Under the pieces are notes generated by a model. It made no database searches and was not told the origin of the DNA. It was given only the letters and a program-made list of their open reading frames with translations. The translations under genes were made by a program, and so were the position numbers. Positions 19,925 to 31,184 of a stretch of DNA of 43,363 nt are shown here, in pieces. Numbering within the stretch: position 1 is the stretch's first letter; the number at the start of each line of letters is the position of its first letter. Source of the stretch: Pelomyxa schiedti (Eukaryota; Evosea; Pelobiontida; Pelomyxidae); the NCBI GenBank assembly GCA_020536535.1, contig JAHLWZ010000031.1:644-44006 (forward strand). The letters run 5' to 3'.

Positions 19925-21262
19925 ATGGACTACACTATTACATTTGACGTTGGGGGGACCACCTTCCGCACGCGGGTGGGGACGCTGGCCAAGTCGTCGG
20001 CGCTATCCAGCTGGTGCGCCACCCGGTACTCCACGACCACGCCCATATTCATCGACGGGGACCCAGCCACGTTCTCGCTGATGCTCAACTTCCTGCGCAC
20101 CGGCCGCGCGTTCGTGGACGGGATGCCCCGCCACCAGATGCTGGGCCTGCTCCTCGACGCCGAGACCTACGGGGTGCCCGACCTGGCGTCGATCCTCAAG
20201 CGGGCACTGGGCCTGGCCCCTGGGTTCATCCTGAAGGAATCGGACTTGGGGACGTGGGGCGGGGAGGCCAGGAGCGGCCCAGCCGAGGGAGTCGTGAGGG
20301 AGGGGCTGCTGCTGGACTTGGACGCCCGGAACTCCCGGGGGGAGTTGTTGCAGGGTACCACGTGGGCCGACACATCGGGCCGCGGCAATAACGGCGCACT
20401 AAGGGGGAGGAGTGTATGTCAATTAATTTAATTATGTGTTGATGTGGATACGTTCTGAAATGATTTGGTTATAAGAAAGAGCTAAATAGTGCACATTCTT
20501 TGACTAAGGCGTTATTTACTTAAGGTAAAGCGAAGACATGTGTATTGAATATTCTGAATATATCAAGGATTAAGAAATTGCTGAACCTGAGGGTTAGGGT
20601 TTATTTACCTTTTTTTTTCAGCATTTTGTTGATGAATGCGGAGGAGCTGTAAGAGTAGGGGAATTAGGGGATGGAGACAGGGTTGTAATACCAGTAGATA
20701 TTAACCCTGATGTCATGCCACAGGTTGCGGGATTAATTTTCATCCCTTAATTAATACCCGCTGCCATTAGGTTACACTGGAGATTTGGATCAAACTATTC
20801 TCCATACCAAACAACCGGGGGTGGGCCTTTGGTCATGATGATGGTGGATATGATAGAACAATTATCATGCATGATGAAAGGTTTGGCCACGTCCCATCTG
20901 TTGCTCTTGCTGTTGGAGAGACATATGACTTTAATGGAGGTAGTCCTGTAATCTAATAGCGCTGAAATTATTGACTGGCTCTAAAAGGAAAGCCTGCTTT
21001 GATGAGATGGATGCATGTTGTTGGAGTGTGGAGGCAGCATGGTGCCTCTGAGCTGTACATTGATGGATACCTCAGTGGTAGCCACCCCAACACTGTGAAC
21101 CTTTCAGGGCACAGGCAACTTACACTGGGGAACTGGCCGAATGACATTGCTCATCAAGTTGATGCCCTTATCGCCATAGCCAGGGTGTACAACAGAGCCT
21201 TGAATCCTGCGGAAATTAGGACCAACTACCATGCCGTAGAAAGCCGTTTCAAGCATGCTTAA
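19925..21262 (+). CDS. KCTD-type BTB (T1) domain fused to a laminin-G/concanavalin-like domain
   Basis: Four exons, 19925-20413, 20622-20723, 20771-20939 and 20988-21262, give about 344 residues. Residues 1-95 form a T1/BTB fold of the potassium-channel-tetramerisation type: ITFDVGGTTFRTRVGTL, FIDGDPATFSLMLNFLRTG and GLLLDAETYGVPDL. After a linker, residues about 135-340 resemble a LamG-like jelly roll: LDLDARNSRG, WADTSGRGNNGAL, VTLEIWIKLFSI, WMHVVGVW, LYIDGYLSG, LTLGNWPND and IARVYNRALNPAEI. KCTD proteins commonly oligomerise and act as cullin-3 adaptors. The C-terminal half would then be the substrate- or ligand-binding part, which is an inference. The first exon is distinctly GC-richer than the rest. 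The stop lies 32 bases from that of the next, convergent gene. Confidence 0.8.
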
Positions 21263-21294
21263 GTTAATAAAAGCAGTATCTTTTCATTGATTTG

Positions 21295-21870
21295 CTATTT
21301 GCATACAACATCAAGTTCATAGTATGTTGTCTCTGGGTCGATGGTACGAATGAACTTTAAGCTAGTTGCGTCACCAATAACAATTTCAGCTGTGGTATAG
21401 ACCAAAGAGCCTTCTCCAAGATGGCCCTTAGAATAAGATTAATTTAGAGGTTTTCCAAAAGCAGAGGTATACCCCAACTGTTGTGCCGTTCCCCGCGGAA
21501 ATACTGATGTGAATATGCGAACCTCCACTAGTACTGAGTGTACCAGTGAGGGAAACTATTTCAAATGGGCCTTGCAGTGTTGTGTAATTTTCATTGTTCG
21601 CGAACCTTATACTAGCGACCGTGAGACTTCCCACGCAAGTCACAATGTAACCTGAGAAAATGTTAGACCAGATACACAATTACTTTAAATAAACAAAAAT
21701 GGGTGGTACAGAGAAGAGCGAGGATGAATGCCTGCATCAATTGCATGGTCAGAAACAAAGGCGTTTAATGAAGAATACAAATCATCGCCAGGGTGCAGCC
21801 TAAAAGCAAACGAGTGATCGTGAACGGACTCCACACAAGGGTACTTGACAGTGCTATAGACCACCAACAT
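21295..21870 (-). CDS. PPC domain (DUF296) protein
   Basis: A small protein from ATG 21870 to stop 21297-21295, about 140 residues and almost entirely one PPC domain: FRLHPGDDLYSSLNAF, YIVTCVGSLTVASIRFAN, LQGPFEIVSLTGTLS, GGSHIHISIS, GGHLGEGSLVYTTAEIVIG, then TIDPETTYYELDV. The conserved GSHxHIS histidines and the GGHL glycines are kept. The family forms trimers. In plants it occurs with AT-hooks, which are absent here, as in bacterial stand-alone versions. The first intron (21731-21652) must begin with GC rather than GT to keep the domain intact. The second begins GTATAC. Confidence 0.83.
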
Positions 21871-22174
21871 ATAAGTACTAGCAACAACGCAATAGACAAT
21901 AACTGTTTGTGCCAATTTGTGTTATTTTGAATGACTTGGTTATGGGAAGATACGCAATGTCGCGCAACCGACAGCGGCACCCATAATCACTCCCTTGCAC
22001 TTCGTTCCATTGATCCCTTTGCATCCCGTGTTGGCGGCACAATCAGCACTGTTCCCATTATCGCTCCCTATGTCCTTGTACCCACCTCCCTTCATACTGA
22101 CCCTGCGCCCCGCAACAACACGAAAAAGATTTGATGGTTTCGAGTCATCATTTTGTTTACAGAACTTGATTGAA
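21871..22174. other. Intergenic, nothing seen
   Basis: This lies between the start of the PPC gene and the stop of the tandem oxidoreductase gene on the minus strand. It presumably holds the PPC promoter. Translation of both strands gives no domain-like sequence. Confidence 0.4.
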
Positions 22175-22980
22175 TCAGGCGAGGAGCTTTGAGGCTATTT
22201 TAGCCTTTACATCTTCGAGCATGGCCGCACGTGATTCGGGAGTCGAGCCCATGACACCGTGGAGGAATACGTGCTCAACGACCTCAATCCCCGTGAATCT
22301 GTTAAGTCGGTGTTAGGGCATCATATTCGATCAGATAGGATTGCGAGATACATACCCAAAGGTGCCCAAATCCCAGGCACCGGTGATTGGGATCAGCATG
22401 TTGTTGGCTGTGTAGACTTCCTTGGTCTGTCCGGTTGTGTTGATGATGAATGCCTGTGTTTATTGTCATTGGAGTTCGAAAAAGAGTCTAAATATAATGA
22501 CGAACCTTTTTGCCGGTCAATAGTTTCTGGAGACCAGTGGGACCAACGGCATAGGCAAATCCAAATGTGAACACCCTTTAGAAGGTAAGTCTAGTGAAAA
22601 GCGGAGTTTAGTGCTTACCTATCAATCCAGCCCTTCATGATGGCTGGAAGTGAGAGCCACCAAATGGGCCCGATGAATATTAATACATCGTGGGACCTGA
22701 CAAGGTCCTGTTCCACAACCACATCCGCGGATGGCGTTCCAGACTTGAGTGCAACGAAGTCCTCTGCCTTAAGAACTGGAAAACAGTAATGTAAGAGCTC
22801 GGCAAAGCGTCAAAGTGTTCATCGACAACAAAACAAACCTGGGTCAAAGTGAAGAGCGTACAAGTCCCTTACAGTGACTGTCTTGCCTGCTGCTTTGAGT
22901 TGTGCCACACAATTCTCGAGAACAGCGTGGTTCAGGGAGGCTGGGTTGGGGTGTGCGTAGATAATCAGGAATTTGTTCAT
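22175..22980 (-). CDS. NAD(P)H-quinone oxidoreductase, flavodoxin-2 fold
   Basis: Four or five exons from ATG 22980 to stop 22177-22175. The N-terminus is MNKFLIIYAHPNPASLNHAV, the classic beta-alpha start of the NQO1/MdaB/KefF family, where AHP binds FMN phosphate. It continues with TVTVRDLYALHFDP, LRSHDV-type DLVRSHDVLIFIGPIWWLSL, PAIMKGWIDRVF, FGFAYAVGPTGLQKLL and GKKAFIINTTGQTKE. It ends FTGIEVVEHVFLHGVMGS before a helix finishing ASKLLA. The IGPIWWLSLPAIMKGWIDR block is the family signature for the flavin site. Expected activity is two-electron reduction of quinones using NAD(P)H with FMN or FAD, in the cytosol. Confidence 0.87.
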
Positions 22981-23295
22981 TTTTTTTGTGTTATTTGGTG
23001 TTGTTGGCCTCTACTACTTGTATTCTCTTGGTTTTATTTTTTTTTTTTTTATGTTGGTAATTTGGTTGGTGCGGGCATAAAAAGCATTGGCGTCTGTTCG
23101 CCATTCGTTCCGCGCATCAATTTCGCCGTTAACGTCATTCATCACTGCAAAATTCCTGCTGGAAGCCTCCGATCTTTGTGATGAAAAGCCACATGCTGCA
23201 GAGAACAGCGCTGTAAGAAAGTGTGCTGTGACAATCATCATTCCGGAACGAACCGTCGCTTTCGTAATCAGGAAAGAACGCATTCGTTCCCGGAA
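22981..23295. promoter_or_regulatory. Divergent intergenic region
   Basis: This separates the oxidoreductase (leftward) from the orphan gene (rightward), so both promoters should lie here. It contains a long T-run near 23037-23050 and no other recognisable element. Confidence 0.35.
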
Positions 23296-24827
23296 ATGAC
23301 GGATGGTGGTGACCCGGTCCACGAGCGATCCCACTTCGTAATTCTCGACGGTCGTGAGGTGGACGTGATCAAGGAGCGAGCTAAATTATGGGACCTGTTC
23401 GACTCTGGGTTCATAGGCGAAGCCGAATACTCACAGAGGAGTGCTCTCCTAGAATCAAAAGTTATGGGACTTGATACTACCAGTAGTACTACATCACCAA
23501 GTGGTGCTAGTAGTGGTAGTTGTACTACACAGGACAACACTACTGAGGCACCAAAACTGGGATCTGGATACAGAACTGACTCAGGGGTGGTTCCAGTAAG
23601 TGTGGGTGAGGACGACTTTGGTGAGTTCGTGGCAGCCACTGCCACAGGTACCACCACTACTTGTGAGGAGGTCTCGGTCTCGGTCTCGGTCTTACCACCA
23701 CCCTCTTGTTGTACTGAGGCGTCAAAAGTGAGAGAGGATGCAGGAAGATCCAACTGGGCCCAAATTGTACAGTCAGGGGGCGAGACTGTTGGTGCTGCGG
23801 CACTTCCTGAGGTTAAAATAGAGGCACCAAATGAATGGCGGGGGTGGTGGACTGAGGATTCTGATGGACGCGGATGTAGCAGCGGAGTGAGACGGGCGAT
23901 GTGTTTGGTTCTGGAGACTGTTGGGAATGGATACTGGCTGGATGTGAGGGGGTGGGAGAATCGCACAATTGTTCAGGCCCATAGCCATCAGAGGCAGCCG
24001 GTTATAATCCATAATCCCGATAGCACCGGGGGAAAGGGCACTGACACTATTGTTGGGACACCGTGTGAGTACCCGTTTGGTGGCCATGTTGACTTGGTGG
24101 AGGGCTCATGCTACCGGAAAAAGACAAAGGAAATCGATCCGGAAATTGCCGCCAGTATGTGTTTGCTCTTTTTATGCAACAACTCTAAAGTTCCCAACAA
24201 GGAATTGATGTCCCTGTTCTAAAACCTGGGGAGGCTTTTATTGATGGAGGAATAGTACGAAGAACGTCGGAAACTGGGGAAGTGGCTGATTCTCAGGTAT
24301 TTTGGCAAGTACCTCCCTGTCGCGCCTTATTATACACAGATAACTGGGAAGTTCTTTGCCCGGCATCCCCTGGGTCCGACAGTAATGTTTGGAGAAAAAC
24401 TGGAGCCGAATATGGTAATCTCACTTTTTTAGTGCTACTTTTTTATTCCACTTTAGATATGGGACCGTTCCTATAGCGATTTTGAACCCGATCAATCAGA
24501 AGAGCCATACCACAGAATGTATGCTGGCAAGGTGACCCCGCGAACAATATGCGGAACCTGGAGTGAAGAGAAGACAGGCAAAGCAGGTTCTGTTGCAACC
24601 CACCCCATTGATTGCATTGAAAACTTTCTATTGCAGGTTCGTGGAATGTTACTCTTATTCCCAAGGAAGAGGCGGAAGCCACCCCATCCGAAAAATATAT
24701 AGACATATCTGAGCCTGCCCTCAAACCACAAGCGCCACCTCCTAAACCAGTGAAAAGCCGACCTCCAAAACCAGTGAAAAGCCGACCTCCAAAAAGAGGC
24801 CAGACTCGAAGAGGAGGCAAAAGATGA
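23296..24827 (+). CDS. Uncharacterised protein with basic PPKPVKSR-repeat and RGG-like tail
   Basis: Four exons join in frame from ATG 23296 to stop 24825-24827, about 460 residues. No family is recognised. Residues about 25-55 form a helical pair, ERAKLWDLFDSGFIGEAEYS, like the short helical hairpins that end many protist proteins. A Ser/Thr-rich linker follows. A globular, Trp-rich region holds NEWRGWWTEDSDG, LETVGNGYWLDVRGW, CEYPFGGHVDLVEGSC and VFWQVPPCRALLYTD. The repeating G-T/S-W pattern (ICGTWSEEKTG, GSWNVTLIP) suggests a beta-meander. The C-terminus has tandem PPKPVKSR copies and ends RGQTRRGGKR, suggesting nucleic-acid or SH3 binding. Its stop faces that of the sorting nexin 146 bases away. 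Confidence 0.65.
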
Positions 24828-24973
24828 CTCTATGCTTTCAAATACAGTCACTGGAGCACTGTTCTTGAGCACGATGCATCGTGGAGTACAGACTTTTCTG
24901 CTGTTTCAAATGAAAAATAATGTTCCATTTAGGAATGGCCTTCTTGAAGATACTCAACACTATTTACATTCAA

Positions 24974-27013
24974 TCAGAAAAAGGGTATTGTACTGTTATC
25001 TATGTGTGTGGCGACTCCTGTTGTGGCTGGTTGAGGCAGTATCTGTGCAAGGTCTGGTTGCGGTGTTGATACTGAGCTGTTGTTACAAATGTTAGGGTCA
25101 GGTCCGGGCATTTGTGGTGTGCCGGATTTGGTAATGTTTAGTTCCGGCTGCCTTGCCTCTAATATATGTTGCAGTTCTTTCCAGGATTCCGCACACTAAA
25201 TGGCGAGTTAGGAAACGCTTCGAATTTGATTGGGAAGGTACCTTTTCGTGGTATTCAGAATTGGCTTTGATAAATGCGCCTAATAGTGCGTTGTGTTGTA
25301 TGTGCCGCGCCGTGGAAGTTCTTTCAATTTCACGTTGAGCAGTACTGCTAAACTCAGCCAGTTCAGTTTGAACAGTGTCCCGGTGGGTCTTTGCCTTTTT
25401 TTCTTGTTGGATTTTTGTAGTTTATAAGCTTGGTACCTGTTCATAAACAAACTTTGAATGAATTTCCTGTGGTGTATTTCTCACTTCTTCATAGTTTGCC
25501 TTCTTGACTGTATATTCAAAAGCAATGGTCCGTAAATGTTGCAATATTTCTTCCCGGTTCCGAAGTATACGCTGGGTAAAGTCATGCAAGAACACGGGGG
25601 AGAAGTACCTGAATTTCCTCTATTTCTCTTGTGCAATCCTTCATCCCGTCAGTCATTAGGGCAGCTTGGGTTCCAAGCTGAGAGTGTGTCAAATTTGAGA
25701 TACAAGAGGTTGATGAACCATCTCGGATAGGAAACAAGCTGTACACTCAAGTGCGCCAGCTGCTAATTGAAACCCCTGTGATGTTGTCAGTGACAGTGAA
25801 GCTTGAGCATCGGCAAGAAAGGACATAGCAAGTGAGTAATCCGTGAGAGACTGCTGGAGCCCTGTATTATAGTAAGTCTGAAGATAAATGTCCATTTGCA
25901 TACCAGACATTTGGGCCAGCATAGATTGATTTGCGAAAATGAGAGAATTAATGGCACTCGTAAGCTCGTCGTATTTAGGTATTTTATTTACAAAAAAAGA
26001 GTCCTTTCAGGTCGAGGTTAAACACTTCGCGGAGTGAAGAGGTAATACCGTATCAGGAAGGTGGGGAACTGAAACCATTCTTGAGAGTGCACTCCAAGTT
26101 TCCACGGTTTTGTTCATGATGATAGGGCCAATTTGAGATAGGGACGAAGATGCAGGAAACTTAGCAGCAAGTAACTCCTAAAATATCTTAATAAGTATAA
26201 AGACAGAAGGCTAGCCACCTCACAGTATAGGAAGCCTCGAGAAATAGGTGGACTTTTGGGTTGTCACTGAGAGACTCATGGGAGGCCACACGGTACAGAA
26301 AACGTTCCAGTTCCCTCATTCTATAAATGACGAGTGGCTCAGAAAACCGGGCTGAAATGAAGTGAAAGGTTAGATAACTTCCAGGAACTCCGAAGAGGGT
26401 GGTACATAGTGGATAGATATTGTACATGCTGATGGTCTTCACTGGCAACGGTGGAACAACAGCATAAGGGTGATCATGGCACAGTTGATCATGGAGCCAC
26501 AGGAAGTCACTGTACCGGCGCCATACAGTGTTCTCTGTGCTCCCATCAGCACTCTAGAGACAAAAGTTAGTGACTTTGATTACATGCATACCAACAATGT
26601 AAATAAATATACATAAAATAATATGAGGAGCTAACCTTGGAATCTACACAGTAAATTACATAAGAAGAAAAAGGATAACGGGCTGGCTGGTTCAGAGGGT
26701 TATGTACCCTGAATGTACAATGTGTAGTAGTACTAGTACCCCCAAACAAAGAAGTCGAGCTGAGTATCCCATAATCACCATGTGCAGAGCTACTCTGGTC
26801 ATATCGGGGGCGCGTTCGAGGGTCCAGGAGGTCAGAGTACCGCCTATGTGGATGATTACGACTGACACCAGTGCTTGTAGTCGTGGTTGTCGCCGCTGTT
26901 GTTGTTGTTGTTGGTGGTGCCTCATTATGCAACTGCCTCCCATCATCCCCATCGTAGTCATCGAGGTAATCACTTGTAGTGGTTGTGGGGTGTGGTGCGG
27001 GATTATGGGCCAT
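24974..27013 (-). CDS. PX-BAR sorting nexin
   Basis: A multi-exon gene from ATG 27013 to stop 24976-24974. After a T-rich N-terminus comes a PX domain (26780-26220): YPFSSYVIYCVDSK, VWRRYSDFLWLHDQL, AVVPPLPVKT and RFSEPLVIYRMRELERFL. The RRYSDF and PPLP motifs mark phosphoinositide binding. The rest is helical, as in a BAR domain: LIFANQSMLAQMSGMQ, LTDYSLAMSFLADAQ, TDGMKDCTREIEEIQ, RILRNREEILQHL, VKKANYEE, TELAEFSSTAQREIE, NSEYHEKCAESWKEL. A Q/P/T-rich tail follows. This matches SNX1/2/4/7/30-type nexins, which tubulate endosomes for retrieval or autophagy; the subclass is not resolved. Short introns (37-41 bases) interrupt the BAR part. Confidence 0.85.
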
Positions 27014-27313
27014 GGAGAAAAAAAAAAGAAGCTCAGAGAACTGTGTCGACAGGGTGATTAGGATTTGTGTGATGTGTCTGTATGAATCGTCACTGCTTAT
27101 TGTCCAGCCAACGAAGTTTCACAACGAAAGCGAAAAAACACAAACTGCAAATTTTTGATTGTGGGACGAGGTTGAGGAGGCGCAGGAGGATACGGATATC
27201 CCAGTGGGAACACAGTTCTCCTTCTTTCCTAGTTCATGCCATGGTGATACAGGGCTGGAACGAGTTCAATCTGCTATCTCCAAACAAATTACAACGAAAT
27301 TAAACGTCGGGGG
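27014..27313. promoter_or_regulatory. Divergent intergenic region
   Basis: A 300-base gap between the sorting nexin (leftward) and the MPP6-like gene (rightward). No element was recognised beyond an A-run (27018-27027) next to the sorting-nexin start. Confidence 0.35.
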
Positions 27314-28149
27314 ATGGCGAGCAAGGGGGGCAAGAAGGGCGCAGCCAAGCAGGTTGCTGTCCCATAATCCTATCCAACCGAGTTGTTGCGTAGCATCGGA
27401 TGCGGGTCGCGCACGTATTTTACGATTGCACTTGTTTTGGGACTCACTTAATTTGTTGGTTAGATATCATCCAAGGTGGCTAATATGAAGGTATTGTGTA
27501 CTGTCTATTTATCACCCTAATTATTTCAATTTTTAAAGTCTTCACCACTTCTTAATATAACCATATTAGTTTATGCAAAGACCACAAGAAGCAGCCCTGA
27601 AAGCAAAAATGCTAGCGGAACAAGAAAAAGCCTGCAGGCAGTCACACTGGGTGCTAAAAGAAGAGAGTGCCAGGTGTAATTTTAATATCGCCATTGCACT
27701 ATCAACAAAAACTCACTATCAATCACAGCGTGATTTCGCTGGAGGAGAGTATCCTCTTTGACAGATGGGTTTCCGGACGCAGAAGTTTTCAAGGATTCAA
27801 CCAAACAATCGAGGTAAAAAGACCTTTTCAATGCGTCAATGAACATTTATATTAGGACCTGGTAAGGACACGAGAACGTGAAGAGAATCTTCGTGACAAA
27901 GCAGCAGCCAAGCCGGCCAAGACCGCAAACCCGCCGCGGCCTAATGAATGGCTTGATTCAGCACTGCAAGTCCCTATCACTTTATTCAGATTATATTACC
28001 ATTCTGATATTATCATTCTAACATCGCTCAGGCCTAAAACTGAGAGAGAAAAATATTACAACCAAGGTAAATCCAGAAATGAAAGGAAAAGACTTCCTCT
28101 ATCCAAACCATCAGCAGCCCCTCCCACATCAAAAAGGCCTCGTTCATAA
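27314..28149 (+). CDS. MPP6 / M-phase phosphoprotein 6-like exosome cofactor
   Basis: A small basic protein in about six exons, from ATG 27314 (MASKGGKKGAAKQ) to stop 28147-28149. The second exon ends VANMK and the next opens FMQRPQEAALKAKML. The join MKFMQR matches the invariant N-terminal motif of MPH6/Mpp6. SHWVL follows at the place of the family's EEHWYL, and GRRSFQGFNQTIEDL matches the family's GRMSFRGFNPEVEKL. The basic C-terminus (ERKRLPLSKPSA, SKRPRS) fits RNA binding. MPP6 tethers the Mtr4 helicase and Rrp6 to the nuclear exosome for rRNA processing. The match rests on two short motifs in the correct order, so the identification is good but not certain. The gene converges on ArgRS, 106 bases away. 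Confidence 0.75.
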
Positions 28150-28255
28150 AGAGGCCGCCCTCTTCAAGATTGTTTTTGGAAAAATGTTCAAGTGGGTTTT
28201 TTGGTGCCCAAATGGCACGAAAAAAAAAGTTCTTTTTGCAGTGTCATGGACTTTG

Positions 28256-30949
28256 TTACATTCTCTCCAAGGGAGTGATGCCGAGTAGTCTCAAACCATT
28301 TCCAATGACAATACGGGCAGCCCAGAACAGAAGCATTCTGGCCTCAGCAACCTGTTTTGTTGGCATGTAAGATGATGGAATTCTATATGTTTGGGTTGTG
28401 GAGGTGCGCGGAAGATAGAATCATAAGATTTTGTGTTGTGAATTTAGGAGCTGAAGAACGCACATTTTGTTCACGCCCTTTAACCCATAGTACAGAGTGG
28501 GCAAGTGATACTGCATGTGCAAGCTCAAACAGGTATTGCACCAAGGGGCAGGCTTCCAAAAGATCAAAGCATGATTGCAGCTTTTGTAACTTGAGTGCCG
28601 GTCACAAGAATGGGGCAGAACATACCACTTCTGGGTATTTAGCAAGTAGTAGGGCAAGATTTGAGGCCTCAGGCTCGGAAAGAAGATTGAAGTCAATTGT
28701 GTTGGTAATTCTTACTGTGTCAGCATTCTTCCGCTCGATACTGCAGAGGCGGGCGTGGGCATATTGAAGATACGGGCCAGTATTGCCCTCGAAAGAGCAC
28801 ATTCTAGGCCATGAGAACTCATAATCCTGACGCACTGTTATTGTTTGGCTAAATGGAATTCATAGAACCTTTATGCGTCTGGCACTGTAGTCTTGGATAA
28901 GAACAGCAGCAATTCCAATAATGTCAGCAACCTTAAGAATGCCTCATTATTGTTTTCTTACAGATAAATGAGATACTTTTTCGGGCTGATCTCCTAGTTC
29001 AGCAAGCTTTTCTGCATTTGCCTTCATTGTTTCAAGCATTTTTCCGGCAGATTCACTAATGATATCGTCAAGAAACACAGCAGTTCCCTAGAGCTCCTGA
29101 GAAAAGGAAGGGATTGAACGGGGCACACATGTCTTGTGGACACTTTCTGAACCATTCCAAAGGGAAGGTGAGTGCATTTCGAGACCCAATCAAATTTCAT
29201 CAGTTCCATTACCTGTAAAAGTTAGGGAACTAAACCTCAACAAAAGAAAAAGAAATCACCTTGAACATTTGCTGGAAGTGTAGAGACTGGCTAGAACTGA
29301 CTACGTAAAACATCTTATCAAAGGAATAAGCCTCATGGCGCTGCGCTGCGCTTGCAATATCACGAGTGATGTATACAGTTGCTCCATCACTTTTTCTCAA
29401 CACGACATCTCCCAGTTTTTGTGCCTATATGGTGGGAGTTTAAGACGGCAGGTTGACCAAGTTGGCACTTACAGTAAGGTCAACTACTTGGGCACCATTT
29501 TTTTCAACAACCAGATTGTGCTCATGTAGTCTCTGTTCCAACGAGGATAGATTAGTAGAACGCATTTCAGATTCTCCAGTCCAGATGTCAAATGTAACAT
29601 TTAGGCGTTTGTACGTCTAAATCATTATGAGGAAAGAGGATGCGCTGGATCCGTACCTGTTTGAGTTCGGCGATGCTTAGATCTCTAAAGCGCTTCCATA
29701 AACTCAGAGCTTCAGCATCACCTTCATAGTTTTAGAAACAGGAAGTTTCTTCACTGAATCACACCATCCTCCATCCGCTTGAAATAAGCTTTAGCGGCAT
29801 CATCCACTAATTTTCCTTCAAAGAGTACTTTATCTTCCTTGTCCTGGTTGATCTTCACATAGATGTCATACAAGTGTCTTAGGGGTCTCTGGCTCAATTC
29901 TTCCTCAGATCCATATTTCTTAAACCCCAGTGCCAAAAGCCCTTGGAGAAGTTAGAAGCCCGACAGAAGAACTGAAGTACAACCGTATTGCTTGCCCCAA
30001 TCTCCAAGCCAGTTCATGGAGAGAACACTGAAACCATAGGCTGTGTGTATGTTCTTGACAAAGTTGCCTATAATTGTCGATCTCAGATGGCCGGCGTGGA
30101 AGGGCTTGGCAATATTTGGGGAGCTGTATTCTACGATTACATTCTTCCCTAGACGCAAATAAGAGGAAAACTCTGTCTAGGAAAAAGATACCCTGGCCAA
30201 GGGTGCAAGTGCCAAAAGATTCCCTCTTCTCAAAGATTTCATTTAAAATCATCTTGGTAATTGGAATTGAATGGAGATGAAAGTTGATGTAGATCCCAAT
30301 TGCCACAGCTTTTGCAATATAGGTACCAGGTTGAATCTGAGACAAGAGAGAGCCAAACTAAGTCAACGAATTAATGCCAACAAAACCGTACCAATGCAGC
30401 CCATTTTGGAGCCAAAGCGGCGGGTGGCTCTGGAAGCTTTCCGAACTTCATGAGCTTCGCAACCGGTACGGCATAATCACCATGCTCCTACAATTACAAC
30501 AAAAACGTTAGAATTGTACGTCAGGGAACAAAGTAATTGCGGGGTGGGGCTGGCAGTACCTTCTTCTTTGTGGCCTCGATTACAGCCACGACAGGGAGTG
30601 GGTCGGCAAGGTGGATCAGTGCGGCTATCTGGGCAGCTATCTCCATCTTCACCGCGTCCATCGGGAACGCCATCCCCACACCCCCCGTGCCCGCGCTGCT
30701 GCTCGTGCTCGTGCTCGTGCTCGTGCTAGTCGCCGCCGATGTCGTCGTCGCCGCTGCAGCAGAGGTGGTGGTGGCGGTGGAAGGGGAGGAGGAGGAGGCC
30801 GGTGTCGATGTAGACGTGGACGGGGAGGGGGAGGGGGCGGGCGCGGTGCTCGCGGTGGCCTGCGCCTCCGTGGCCGTGGCCGTGGCGGTGGCGGTGGCGG
30901 TAGCTGCAGTCGGCGATGGCGTAGTACTCGTGCTGGTTGTGTCCGACAT
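28256..30949 (-). CDS. Arginyl-tRNA synthetase, cytosolic type, with low-complexity N-terminal extension
   Basis: A multi-exon gene from ATG 30949 to stop 28258-28256. It encodes a class I synthetase that charges tRNA-Arg. The first about 100 residues are a T/S/A/P-rich extension. The catalytic core has [20 protein letters not shown], with HAGH as the HIGH motif, then STIIGNF and [12 protein letters not shown]-type [31 protein letters not shown] carries KVSTR in the KMSKS position. The anticodon-binding half has [48 protein letters not shown] and [19 protein letters not shown], the invariant C-terminus. An upstream block, VAVGIYIN-like [13 protein letters not shown], corresponds to the ArgRS N-terminal domain. 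Stretches between about 29750 and 29210 are split by several introns. Confidence 0.9.
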
Positions 30950-31184
30950 GTCGCTGTTTCGTATGTATGCCGATTGTGTTACGTAATTAATTCTGACGAA
31001 ATCAAACAAAAATCAAAAATGCCGTAGATAGGGGCGTGATAAGGGCAGTGGTTCCTACCCGAGAAGAGGAACGGAATGAACACGAACAGTATTGTGTTCC
31101 ACGGGGGGAACCTTACGTGGTATATTTTATGTTTGTCTTTTTTGATTCCAAATTGGGTGTGGGTAGTGAAACACGTGGAGGTTT

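Noticed and set aside
25689-25730. A 26-base intron in the sorting nexin
   Set aside because: A 41-base intron starting at GTTCATC with the same acceptor also keeps the frame and fits the size range of the other introns, so an ultra-short intron is not needed.
30514-31027. Plus-strand Val/Ala- and Arg-rich frames
   Set aside because: Shadows of the T/S/A-rich first exon of ArgRS.
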